Assembly (NCBI RefSeq): GCF_049562855.1
Contig: NZ_CP186925.1
Location: 1,426,001-1,490,000 of the forward strand
Direction: 5' to 3'
Source: Ruminococcus_C callidus
Lineage (GTDB): Bacteria; Bacillota; Clostridia; Oscillospirales; Ruminococcaceae
Length of the DNA stretch: 64,000 nt
In this document: positions 8,051-15,172 of the stretch, one piece after another
How the letters are laid out: the number at the start of each line of letters is the position of its first letter
Numbering within the stretch: position 1 is the first letter of the stretch
Translations under genes and position numbers: made by a program
Notes under the pieces: model-generated
Told to the model about the DNA's origin: nothing
The model's database searches: none
Seen by the model: the letters and a program-made list of their open reading frames with translations, nothing else

Positions 8051-8193
8051 CATCAAGTTTTGTGTCATTGACAAGACAGCTGGTGAACACGTTACTATGC
8101 GTTACCTGGTTCAGTTCTTATGTGATTTGGATACCATAATACATTTTCAGTTTTTTTTGGCTTAGCTGATAGAACTGAAAAGAATCACCATGA

Positions 8194-8270
8194 TGGTCCG
8201 AATGACAGGGATCGAACCTGCGGCATCTTGCTCCCAAAGCAAGCACTCTACCAAACTGAGTTACATCCGG
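8194..8270 (-). tRNA. tRNA-Pro (TGG), copy 1
   Basis: The acceptor stem CCGGATG/CATTCGG, anticodon arm CTTGC-TTTGGGA-GCAAG with anticodon TGG, and T arm GCAGG-TTCGATC-CCTGT form a complete cloverleaf, and CCA is encoded. A second Pro(TGG) gene is at 10340. Confidence 0.95.
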
Positions 8271-8279
8271 ATTTGGTTT

Positions 8280-8355
8280 TGGTGCTCCGAACTGGAATCG
8301 AACCAATGACACGGGGATTTTCAGTCCCCTGCTCTACCTACTGAGCTATCGAAGC
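8280..8355 (-). tRNA. tRNA-Phe (GAA)
   Basis: The acceptor GCTTCGA/TCGGAGC and anticodon arm GGGGA-CTGAAAA-TCCCC (GAA) are complete, and CCA is encoded. Confidence 0.95.
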
Positions 8356-8705
8356 ATTAATATCTGTCTTTCCAGAATGTCATCAATTTTCTCCTACTTT
8401 ATCGGCTGGTAATTAGAAATTGAGAAAAGCACCATTTACAGCTGGTGTAGTGTGCAGGTCCTGCCCCTGCTGGCCGTTCTTCACAGGTTAAACGACCTAT
8501 ACCCTGTGAAGTGAATGCATATCATCTCGCTACGCTGACACTACTTGGTTGACGTTTAAGTCCGCCTCGCTGCATATCCCTGTTTATTTGTTTACGTTGG
8601 AACCACATTTGCTCTAAAACCAGCGTTCGTCTTTCCGAATGTCATCAATTGTTTTTCCGATTTTGTGCAGGTTCGTTAAAAATTGAGAAAAACCACTTAT
8701 CCTGC
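8356..8705 (-). ncRNA. Structured spacer between tRNA-Phe and tRNA-Gln
   Basis: This 350-nt stretch has no reading frame. Two related units (8364-8440 and 8630-8705) share GTCTTTCC, ATGTCATCAATT and AATTGAGAAAA. Between them is a hairpin with arms TTCACAGG/CCTGTGAA and the tRNA-shaped element at 8443-8544. It may be part of a larger stable RNA or simply processed spacer. Confidence 0.3.
8443..8544 (-). other. tRNA-shaped element with CCA and a non-standard T loop
   Basis: The ends GTAGTGT and ACACTAC pair perfectly over 7 bp, followed by A and then CCA. Directly inside the 3' arm is a 5-bp stem with a 7-nt loop, GCAGG-GGCAGGA-CCTGC, which has T-arm geometry without the TTC loop consensus. 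The interior (about 55 nt) has a 9-bp CTTCACAGG/CCTGTGAAG hairpin and no clear anticodon arm. It could be a tRNA mimic or a degenerate long-variable-arm tRNA. Confidence 0.35.
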
Positions 8706-8781
8706 TGGCTGGACTAGCTGGATTCGAACCAGCGGAATGACGGAGTCAAAGTCCGTTGTCTTACCACTTGACTATAGTCCA
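8706..8781 (-). tRNA. tRNA-Gln (TTG), copy 1
   Basis: Acceptor TGGACTA/TAGTCCA, anticodon arm ACGGA-CTTTGAC-TCCGT (TTG) and a canonical T arm are present, and CCA is encoded. It lies immediately downstream of the large structured RNA candidate. Confidence 0.95.
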
Positions 8782-9394
8782 ATCTCAATATCTCAACAAT
8801 CAAATACTGTATTGTGTATATGCAACCGACCTTCGCCATACCAACTGTTTTACCGCACACATATTCATCCACTAGGGAGATAAGTCTGAGCGTTTGGGAG
8901 CTACCCTTAGCTTCTTATCCCAGCACATGCCAAATCCTATGCAAGTCTGGTTACTTGCAACTTTCACTCAGACCATTCAGAAAATTTTATTTCTTATAAT
9001 TCCTTGCACATTGAGCTACTCGAACCAGAATCTCGTCTTATACCCTAGTTTCCTAGGTTCAGTGCAAGTGAAACTGTGTTTTGATATTTCCTAGGTTTGC
9101 ATAAGTAATCAGCTTACACCTAACTAGGATTCCACTTGTAGTGTTTTACAAGTATCTATTTCCACAGCGACAAGATTCCGTGATTTTGTGTACAGTAATG
9201 TCAGCACATTTGTCACCAAGGGACTGTTTTCAATCCTCAACAATATGTCATCATACTGCCGATTATAGCAACGAGCTTATCAGTTAATATGCTATCTACT
9301 TGATTTACAGACAAATTCTCAGCAAGTTGGTTAAACTATCTGCACTGAGTTGCTACATACACACAATACAATATTCGATTGTCAAAATACTGTG
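8782..9394 (-). ncRNA. Candidate large ornate RNA (ROOL/GOLLD-like)
   Basis: The 613 nt between the CCA end of tRNA-Ser(TGA) and the 5' end of tRNA-Gln hold no convincing ORF but are full of helices. The ends pair with each other: 8796-8801 with 9377-9382, 8809-8817 with 9361-9369 (9 bp), 8819-8822 with 9356-9359. Internal helices include 8884-8890/8967-8973, 8941-8946/8953-8958, 9003-9009/9062-9068, 9044-9048/9053-9057 (a GAAA tetraloop on the minus strand), 9090-9094/9124-9128, 9134-9140/9147-9153, 9265-9270/9290-9295 and 9318-9322/9345-9349. Known ROOL RNAs are about 580 nt, phage-borne and beside tRNAs; the 587-nt closed domain fits. Assignment to that class is inference. Confidence 0.6.
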
Positions 9395-9481
9395 TGGCAC
9401 AAGGTCAGGGACTCGAACCCTGAATCCGTTACCGGACAACGGTTTTCAAGACCGCTCGACTACCAATTATCACAACCTTGC
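9395..9481 (-). tRNA. tRNA-Ser (TGA), copy 1
   Basis: Acceptor GCAAGGT/ACCTTGT, anticodon arm GCGGT-CTTGAAA-ACCGT (TGA), a long variable arm and a canonical T arm are present, and CCA is encoded. Confidence 0.94.
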
Positions 9482-9486
9482 GTATT

Positions 9487-9537
9487 TAGAACTCTGATTC
9501 AGAATCGAACTGAATTGACTGCTAACCTGCTCAGAGT
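9487..9537 (-). other. Minimal tRNA-like minihelix (acceptor plus T arm only)
   Basis: ACTCTGA pairs perfectly with TCAGAGT, and directly inside the 3' arm is an exact T arm, TTCAG-TTCGATT-CTGAA. Only 16 nt (with GCAGGTTAGCAG) separate the 5' acceptor strand from the T arm, so no D or anticodon arm is possible. The 3' end reads T-CTA rather than N-CCA. It is most simply a deletion remnant of a tRNA, but the intact acceptor and T stems are notable. Confidence 0.5.
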
Positions 9538-9538
9538 A

Positions 9539-9598
9539 TATATTGAGAATTACCATTGTATGTCAAGCAAGACGGTTATGGTTGTAATTCTCAATATA
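9539..9598. repeat. Long inverted repeat in the tRNA cluster
   Basis: TATATTGAGAATTAC at 9539-9553 is perfectly complementary to 9584-9598, giving a 15-bp stem with a 30-nt loop. On the transcribed minus strand it sits just upstream of the tRNA-like minihelix. Confidence 0.75.
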
Positions 9599-9672
9599 CG
9601 AAAGGATTTCACCATGAAATTGTACAATCAAGCACAATCACACAAGTGGTTTTGCAGGTGGGCAAGACCTGC

Positions 9673-9749
9673 TGGTGGGATATATAGGACTTGAACCTAT
9701 AACCATCCGGTTATGAGCCGGGAGCTCTGACCAATTGAGCTAATATCCC
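9673..9749 (-). tRNA. tRNA-Ile2 or tRNA-Met (CAT)
   Basis: Acceptor GGGATAT/ATATCCC and anticodon loop CTCATAA (CAT) are complete, and CCA is encoded. The CTCATAACCG context and variable/T region resemble bacterial tRNA-Ile2, whose C34 is changed to lysidine to read AUA, more than elongator tRNA-Met; an initiator is excluded by the paired 1-72 position. Identity is therefore Ile2 by preference. Confidence 0.9.
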
Positions 9750-10216
9750 TTATGCATGCCTTTATCGTGGCATGCTATGGAGTATACCATCTAGTACAAT
9801 ATGGTTTTCTTCAAACGTCCAACTTTCATGGATGGATCTGTACAATCCAGCGTCTATCCGATTCGTAATGATCCCGATATATAGATCATCCAAACCAAGA
9901 TATTAGTTGATAGATTACGTATACGCAATTGTGTAAGGTCTCACCCTAACCTCTACCTTACCTATCAGAGTCCATTGCACCACTACTGATTCCCAATTAC
10001 CCATTAGAACTTTGTTCTAACCGCTTGGATTTTAGCTGTTATTTAGATACTACATACTTAATTAAAACATCACGGCATACATCATTTCATTCGTTTCTTC
10101 TGTCATTTGTTTCAATTTATATGGCATATATAGCATCCATGCTGCCCTGTATTGTGTAGGCTTACTACAAGGTACCCAGACTTCGGCAATAGAGCATGAT
10201 CTCAAACCTACGCTCA
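9750..10216 (-). ncRNA. Second long structured non-coding spacer in the tRNA cluster
   Basis: This 467-nt stretch between tRNA-Lys and tRNA-Ile2/Met lacks a credible gene. It contains clean helices: GCATGCC/GGCATGC (9754-9760, 9769-9775), ATGATC/GATCAT (9868-9873, 9884-9889), GTAAGGT/ACCTTAC (9933-9939, 9955-9961) and TTAGAAC/GTTCTAA (10004-10010, 10014-10020). I could not find an end-to-end closing helix as in the 8782-9394 block. Confidence 0.3.
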
Positions 10217-10292
10217 TGGTGTGACTTATGGGACTTGAACCCATGACTCTCGCATTAAAAGTGTGATACTCTACCAACTGAGTTAAAGCCAC
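10217..10292 (-). tRNA. tRNA-Lys (TTT)
   Basis: Acceptor GTGGCTT/AAGTCAC and anticodon loop CTTTTAA (TTT) are present, and CCA is encoded. The anticodon stem TCACA/TGCGA has one A-C mismatch. Confidence 0.9.
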
Positions 10293-10339
10293 AAATTATT
10301 CATATTAAATGAATAATAATAGATACATTAAGTATCTAA

Positions 10340-10417
10340 TGGTCCGGATGACAGGACTCGAACCTGCGGCATCTTGTTCCCAAAACAAGCATTCTAACCA
10401 AACTGAATTACATCCGG
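10340..10417 (-). tRNA. tRNA-Pro (TGG), copy 2
   Basis: Acceptor CCGGATG/CATCCGG and anticodon arm CTTGT-TTTGGGA-ACAAG (TGG) are complete, and CCA is encoded. It is highly similar to the copy at 8194, so one probably arose by duplication. Confidence 0.95.
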
Positions 10418-10497
10418 ATTTAAGTAATAACTAACCACTTTTATTACTAGTTATAGCCCATATAAACCATACTTCTAAATTTCTATAACTTCCCAAA

Positions 10498-10573
10498 TGG
10501 TTGAGGTAGCTGGATTCGAACCAACGGAATGGCAGGATCAAAACCTGCTGGCTTACCACTTGCCGATACCTCA
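10498..10573 (-). tRNA. tRNA-Gln (TTG), copy 2
   Basis: Acceptor TGAGGTA/TACCTCA and anticodon arm GCAGG-TTTTGAT-CCTGC (TTG) are complete, and CCA is encoded. Confidence 0.94.
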
Positions 10574-10619
10574 ATATAATAAAGATAAGACTTATGAACT
10601 AAGAATTTCTTATCTTTAA

Positions 10620-10695
10620 TGGCTCTTCCAATTGGACTCGAACCAATGACCGTGCGGTTAACAGCCGCATGCTCTACCGACTGAGCTATGGAAGA
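10620..10695 (-). tRNA. tRNA-Asn (GTT)
   Basis: Acceptor TCTTCCA/TGGAAGA and anticodon arm TGCGG-CTGTTAA-CCGCA (GTT) are complete, and CCA is encoded. Confidence 0.95.
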
Positions 10696-10834
10696 TTATA
10701 TTTGAGAATTTAGTTAAAACAGCTAAACGACATGAACGTATTCTCATATAGCCATTTTATCATTGATTAAATTAATAAACAATGATAGGAATTTCAACCA
10801 ATAACAAATAGTTTGAAAGGATGCCATCAATGGC

Positions 10835-10921
10835 TGGCGGAGAGCCAGGGACTCGAACCCTGAATTCATTTCTGAACAATGGTTTTCAAGACCATCTGAC
10901 TACCAATTATCACAACTCTCC
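10835..10921 (-). tRNA. tRNA-Ser (TGA), copy 2
   Basis: Acceptor GGAGAGT/GCTCTCC, anticodon arm ATGGT-CTTGAAA-ACCAT (TGA) and a long variable arm are present, and CCA is encoded. The D-arm region is nearly identical to copy 1 at 9395. Confidence 0.94.
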
Positions 10922-11028
10922 ATACTACCTTGAGTATATTTTAATCAGTCTAAAAGACTTGCCTTCATTAATCATAAAACAGAGAATTTCTTACAGAAGA
11001 AGTAACTGATTAATCTGCATCAAGGTTT

Positions 11029-11103
11029 TGGAGCACCATAAGAGAATCGAACTCTCATTCCAAGATTGGAAGTCTTGTGTATTATCCATTATACGAATGG
11101 TGC
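11029..11103 (-). tRNA. tRNA-Gly (TCC)
   Basis: Acceptor GCACCAT/ATGGTGC, discriminator T, and anticodon arm CAAGA-CTTCCAA-TCTTG (TCC) are present, and CCA is encoded. Confidence 0.94.
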
Positions 11104-11328
11104 TTATATTCACTAGATAAGATCTACAAAATCTATTCTGCAGCATAGATTCGATTATCAATCTTATCTAGAGCCAAGTTTTCTTGGGCGAGATGAACTT
11201 GGTAACTCAGGTATTAATCGAAATTCGAATTCAATATACATTTACTAATTCATTCCTTTCTACAGATTTCACAATAAACTCGTTAAAGAAATTTTATTGA
11301 CTCCTTAATTTCTAAAAGAATTTATTAA

Positions 11329-11475
11329 TGGTGCAGACAACAGGATTCGAACCTGCACTCTTTCAGGCTTGATGGTGCTTTACCGTTAAGCTACATGTGA
11401 TTAACATCATGATATGGTTTCGATCCATATATCTTCCTGTCGGACCTGTGCTTTCACCCGTTAAGCTATGTCCGC
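11329..11475 (-). other. Two tRNA cores inside one acceptor stem (double tRNA-like element)
   Basis: The 5' strand GCGGACA (11475-11469) pairs with TGTCTGC (11339-11333), followed by A and CCA, but 147 nt lie between the ends. Inside are two D arms (GCTT...AAGC, each with a GG loop) and two T arms (TATGG-ATCGAAA-CCATA and GCAGG-TTCGAAT-CCTGT). Neither core has a normal anticodon arm; each has only about 20 nt there. A deletion fusing two tRNAs, losing the 3' end of one and the 5' end of the next, would explain it. Whether the RNA is functional is unknown. Confidence 0.5.
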
Positions 11476-11567
11476 ATATGACTACTTTTCGTCGTAGTCC
11501 CAACGGAAAGTTTTCTGTCGTTTTGTTATAGTCTTTCAATAACGTAAACAAGGTACTTTCAATCTAC
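11472..11567 (-). repeat. Duplicated tRNA leader, copy 2
   Basis: This segment is the counterpart of 7820-7915, about 80% identical, and precedes the double tRNA-like element on the transcribed strand. Confidence 0.75.
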
Positions 11568-11572
11568 CTAAA

Positions 11573-11660
11573 TGGTGAGTGAAGTAGGAATCGAACCTAC
11601 GATGTTTCTAATGTAACAGATTTACAGTCTGCCGACTTCGCCAACTGGTCACATTCACCC
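11573..11660 (-). tRNA. tRNA-Tyr (GTA)
   Basis: Acceptor GGGTGAA/TTCACTC, anticodon arm GCAGA-CTGTAAA-TCTGT (GTA) and a long variable arm are complete, and CCA is encoded. Confidence 0.95.
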
Positions 11661-11663
11661 ATT

Positions 11664-11749
11664 TGGTGCTACTAGCCAGACTCGAACTGGCACGGGTTGC
11701 CCCATCGGTTTTTAAGACCGAAGCGTGCTGCCTATTTCGCCATAGTAGC
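11664..11749 (-). tRNA. tRNA-Leu (TAA)
   Basis: Acceptor GCTACTA/TAGTAGC, anticodon arm TCGGT-CTTAAAA-ACCGA (TAA) and a long variable arm are complete, and CCA is encoded. It is the first tRNA downstream of the CTCGTTATA site at 11782. Confidence 0.95.
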
Positions 11750-11781
11750 ATTTGCAATTTCTTATTTTCTGCTCTACTATA

Positions 11782-11792
11782 TATAACGAGTG
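11782..11792 (-). promoter_or_regulatory. CACTCGTTATA promoter-like motif ahead of the tRNA operon (site 2)
   Basis: The minus strand reads CACTCGTTATATATAG about 33 nt before the 5' end of tRNA-Leu(TAA). It is one of the shared CGTTATA motifs and probably drives the main leftward tRNA transcript. Confidence 0.55.
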
Positions 11793-11826
11793 GAAAAACT
11801 TAAATTGCACTTGATGATTCAGAAGT

Positions 11827-12417
11827 TCATTCAATGAACTCTCTAAATTCTGAATTGTACTTATCAATTATGCGTGCTACAGTAGATCGGCATACCTGAA
11901 ACTTTGTTGAAATCTGTTTCTGTGTCACCTTGTCTCCGTTTGCAACTGCATAATAATAAACTCTCATGATTTCTCTATCTCGTCTATTTCTAATAGTACG
12001 TAGAAACGTATCGATGAGATCCTTAGTTAATTTCCTGTAGTCATCTGGGTCTGATTCAATCTTTTCAATAAGTGTAATTGAATCAGATGTACCGCCGATT
12101 GTCCTATCAAGTGAGTCTACATTTGATATTAGGTTAATTAGCTTTTCATTGTTCGACAAAAATACTGTTCTTGGTATTCGTATTAAGTTACATTTATCTC
12201 TTGCATACTGACGCATATATCCACTTATGTAATGTGTAGCATACGTAGAAAACGCAATTCCCTTGGATTCATCATATTGTAGAGCGGCTTTCCAAAGTGC
12301 CAGCATTCCTTGCTGCATGATATCTTCTGTATCTGATATGCTACGGTGCTTTATGTACTTATTATAGCAGAATTTTACGAGATTCTGATTATCTTGAAAT
12401 AGTTGATTTGGTGTCAT
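11827..12417 (-). CDS. Phage sigma-70-family RNA polymerase sigma factor
   Basis: The 196-residue protein has sigma region 2 (about residues 30-75: EDIMQQGMLALWKAALQYDE, then STYATHYISGYMRQYARD) and a region 4-like helix-turn-helix at the C-terminus (TQKQISTKFQVCRSTVARII). It would bind host core RNA polymerase and redirect it to phage promoters. The start at 12417 follows AAGGATGTGCTTAT. It sits inside the stable-RNA cluster, downstream of a tRNA-like element. It is the best candidate for recognising the CGTTATA motif family, but that link is inferred. Confidence 0.88.
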   Translation of the reverse strand: MTPNQLFQDNQNLVKFCYNKYIKHRSISDTEDIMQQGMLALWKAALQYDESKGIAFSTYATHYISGYMRQYARDKCNLIRIPRTVFLSNNEKLINLISNVDSLDRTIGGTSDSITLIEKIESDPDDYRKLTKDLIDTFLRTIRNRRDREIMRVYYYAVANGDKVTQKQISTKFQVCRSTVARIIDKYNSEFREFIE

Positions 12418-12443
12418 ATAAGCACATCCTTACGTATCAGACT

Positions 12444-12514
12444 TGGTGCCGAAAGCTGGATTTGAACCAACAACATCCCATTACGGGTGCTTTATCCAGT
12501 TAAGCTATTTCGAC
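12444..12514 (-). tRNA. tRNA-like gene with a miniature anticodon arm, identity unclear
   Basis: Acceptor GTCGAAA/TTTCGGC, D arm GCTT...AAGC and T arm GTTGG-TTCAAAT-CCAGC are intact and CCA is encoded. Only 17 nt join the D and T arms: CCC-GTAAT-GGG can form a 3-bp stem with a 5-nt loop, followed by a 5-nt variable loop. A standard anticodon arm is therefore missing about 6 nt. It may be a decayed tRNA or a tRNA mimic. Confidence 0.5.
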
Positions 12515-12630
12515 TGGTCTACCGCCAACCCACAGACGGTAGTACTCTCCTCATTGGAGATTCCCTACACACATTTAACATCGAAATTACGATGTTGGAT
12601 GAATCAGTGTCGTTTTCATCCTCTATTATA

Positions 12631-12641
12631 TATAACGATGA
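12631..12641 (-). promoter_or_regulatory. CGTTATA promoter-like motif upstream of the sigma-factor unit (site 3)
   Basis: The minus strand reads TCATCGTTATATATAATAG, about 120 nt before the tRNA-like gene at 12514 and upstream of the sigma gene. A small hairpin, AACATCG...CGATGTT, lies in the leader. Confidence 0.5.
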
Positions 12642-12650
12642 TTGTCAAGT

Positions 12651-12956
12651 TTAGTTTGACACACGTCTGATTTTTACCTTGACTGCATTACTATAAGATC
12701 TGGAATCCTGCTCTTCTGAAATTATACTACGAATTTCATGTAATTCCCGATACAGAGCATCTAGTGTTGGCTGAAACTGTACTTTGAGAGCATCCAGCTT
12801 TTCATCGTATTGAGTTTCAATTCTATCTATAAGTGCTAGCAAATCTTTTTCGTACTCTTTGTTAGCAGCAGCATCTGCCAGTTCTGCTTCTTCTCTTGTT
12901 TCAAAGAATTTATCAATGATATTATCAGATTTCCAAAGTCGAACTTCTTTAATCAT
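12651..12956 (-). CDS. Small coiled-coil phage protein
   Basis: The 101-residue product has a long charged helix (residues 20-80, EEAELADAAANKEYEKDLLA onward) compatible with a coiled coil and a basic C-terminus VKVKIRRVSN. No family recognised. It is followed closely by a promoter motif and preceded by the S1-domain gene in the same direction. Confidence 0.65.
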   Translation of the reverse strand: MIKEVRLWKSDNIIDKFFETREEAELADAAANKEYEKDLLALIDRIETQYDEKLDALKVQFQPTLDALYRELHEIRSIISEEQDSRSYSNAVKVKIRRVSN

Positions 12957-12974
12957 TATTATACCTACTTTCTG

Positions 12975-13343
12975 TCATCGTCTGCGACGTTTCATTCTTG
13001 AATCGGCACTTTTCTGTTTATCTGAAAATGCGTTTTGAGCTGCTTTTATCATTTTGTCTAAGTCTGACATTGTTTTTGACTGTGACTTCTGACGCGATGA
13101 CATCGGATTTATAGTTTTCGGCAGCATCATAAGTTCCAGTTTATTTAGCTTTGTATTCATCACACACTTAGCTTTATATGTCGTTCCGATTGAAACCACA
13201 TCTTCAACTGCTCGAACATATCCGCTGGACAATTTTGAAATATGGATAAACTGCGTTTCATTCTCTCCTTCTACGGATACAATTGCACCCTTATCCATGA
13301 TCTTTGCAACTGTTACATTGTAGCAGTTTCCTAATTTAAGCAT
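12975..13343 (-). CDS. S1-domain RNA-binding protein with basic tail
   Basis: Residues 1-70 form an S1/OB-fold (LGNCYNVTVAKIMDKGAIVS, then FIHISKLSSGYVRAVEDVVS and TYKAKCV). The C-terminal 50 residues are Lys/Arg-rich and end SRMKRRRR. S1 domains bind single-stranded RNA; a role in translation or RNA stability of phage transcripts is plausible. The gene overlaps the end of the SbcC-like gene by 13 bases. Confidence 0.8.
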   Translation of the reverse strand: MLKLGNCYNVTVAKIMDKGAIVSVEGENETQFIHISKLSSGYVRAVEDVVSIGTTYKAKCVMNTKLNKLELMMLPKTINPMSSRQKSQSKTMSDLDKMIKAAQNAFSDKQKSADSRMKRRRR

Positions 13344-15172
13344 TTATTCAATCCCTCCGGAATTACAGTGATTACAATATTATCGTGATGCTTAGATATA
13401 CAAGGTTTTACACCTGCAAGGATAATCTGTACAGCGTCCTGACTGTAGATATAATCAAATACATTTGCCACTTTTGAATCATCAAGATGATCTAACATAT
13501 CATCAATCATAAGCATATGCAGTTTTGTATTTGACTGCTCTATAATACCCAGTAGCATCGCAAATGTAAATAAGCACTTCTCACCGCTAGACAGTAAATC
13601 ATACTGTACATATGTACCAGAGCGGATAACACCAAAGCTAAAACTATTTGCTTTCTCCGTGATATAAAATGCGGCACTAGTATCAATATCATGGTACAGC
13701 CCTTGCAGGTGTTTTGTGATGCATTCTGCGAATGCTGTAAACGGTGTAGTGGTTAATTCAGACTGCATTCCATTGACATCTGTTAATTTTACAAGTTTCT
13801 TCAGAATGTCAATTTCCTGCTCAGTTTGATATTTTTCTGTGGTGATCTTATCAATTGTAGAATCATACAGCCGATTTGCTGTAAGCTTTGCAATCAAATC
13901 AGAATTATGCCTCATTTGGTTGTTCAACTCATCAATTGTAGATTCAATCGTACCAAGCACACCAACCGCAGCTTCTGATATATGTATATCGCCAATTTGT
14001 GCGACAAGCATATCATGTGTATTAGATAGCTTATCTGCATCTGTCAGTTCAGCATTCAATTTTCTACAAGTGCTTGCAGTAGAATTTCGCTCAGCTTGAA
14101 TCTTTGGAATAACATTATCCAAGTTACTGATCTGATCTGCAATGTCATTCAACTGTGATTTATAGCTACCAACTTGCTGCTGAATAGCATCACATATAGT
14201 TTTTGTGTATGGGCATGTACCATTGCCAAATACAAATTCATTCATTGCATTTTGTTTTTCGATTAAGTTCATGCGATCCAGAGTTAACCTGGTTAGCTGA
14301 TTATCATAGTCTTTGATCTTATTAGTCATATCATCAATGTCAGAACTCATATCTTCTTTTGATCTGCCATCTAGAATCTGATTAATTTTTACATCTACAG
14401 ATTTCAGTTCAGCAATCAGCTTAGACTTTGATTTTATTTCTGTCACAGACCGCATAAGAGCGTCACGCTGCTTTTGCAACTCAAAATTTCGCTGTTTCAG
14501 ATCTTCAATTGAAATAGAGTTATCACAGTCTGAGTACATAACCATGCTTTGAATTGTACTCTGAATTCTGGAAAGTTCACCTTTTTTGAATGATGCCTGT
14601 TCTTTCAGGTATACATTCAGGTCACGAACCATCTGAATGCTTGCTCCAGAAAGCGTATTTGCGTATGCTTCAATTTCATCCAGATAGCTATTAGATTCTG
14701 TAGTAAGTTCCATACCTACAACAGCATTATGCAGACGCTCGTACCAATCGATAGCTGTATCTGCATCAGGTAGGAAATTAATAAACCAGTCTTTTAGTTT
14801 ATTTGCAGTCATACCTGCAAATTCTGAGAAATTCAAAATCGGTAATTCAATGCTACCAAGCAGATCTGACGTATCATCTACTGACGATTCTGTCACAATA
14901 TCTCTGCCTTTACGCTGCCAGGATCTCATAATTGTTGTATCATCGTCCAGTGTCAATTCTACAACCATTTTAGAGCAATTTGCATGACGGAATATACCCT
15001 CTTTGGTCTTATTATAACCCGGAATATGTCCAAGCAATGCAAGCTGAATTGCTTGCAATACAGTTGACTTACCTGCTCCGTTTTCTCCATAGAAGTATGT
15101 AGCATTTGATAGCTGATATGTCTTATCTTCTACATTGTGCATACCATGAATATGAACTGACTTAATCCTCAT
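13331..15172 (-). CDS. SbcC/Rad50-like SMC ATPase
   Basis: The 613-residue protein has an N-terminal Walker A (GENGAGKST, about residue 32), long coiled-coil arms around a CPYT...C turn (GNGTCPYTKTICDA, about 320) resembling the hook of phage SbcC/gp46 proteins, then the ABC signature LLSSGEK and Walker B LMIDDMLDHLDD. Such ATPases tether DNA ends and partner an Mre11/SbcD nuclease in recombination and host DNA degradation. I see no SbcD-like partner in the window. The second ATG (15172) has the better-spaced GGAGG. Confidence 0.87.
   Translation of the reverse strand: MRIKSVHIHGMHNVEDKTYQLSNATYFYGENGAGKSTVLQAIQLALLGHIPGYNKTKEGIFRHANCSKMVVELTLDDDTTIMRSWQRKGRDIVTESSVDDTSDLLGSIELPILNFSEFAGMTANKLKDWFINFLPDADTAIDWYERLHNAVVGMELTTESNSYLDEIEAYANTLSGASIQMVRDLNVYLKEQASFKKGELSRIQSTIQSMVMYSDCDNSISIEDLKQRNFELQKQRDALMRSVTEIKSKSKLIAELKSVDVKINQILDGRSKEDMSSDIDDMTNKIKDYDNQLTRLTLDRMNLIEKQNAMNEFVFGNGTCPYTKTICDAIQQQVGSYKSQLNDIADQISNLDNVIPKIQAERNSTASTCRKLNAELTDADKLSNTHDMLVAQIGDIHISEAAVGVLGTIESTIDELNNQMRHNSDLIAKLTANRLYDSTIDKITTEKYQTEQEIDILKKLVKLTDVNGMQSELTTTPFTAFAECITKHLQGLYHDIDTSAAFYITEKANSFSFGVIRSGTYVQYDLLSSGEKCLFTFAMLLGIIEQSNTKLHMLMIDDMLDHLDDSKVANVFDYIYSQDAVQIILAGVKPCISKHHDNIVITVIPEGLNKCLN

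Noticed and set aside
8683..11009. Plus-strand open frames of 60-110 codons across the tRNA cluster (for example 9350-9694)
   Set aside because: They run antisense through tRNAs and the structured RNA, lack ribosome-binding sites and owe their openness to base composition.
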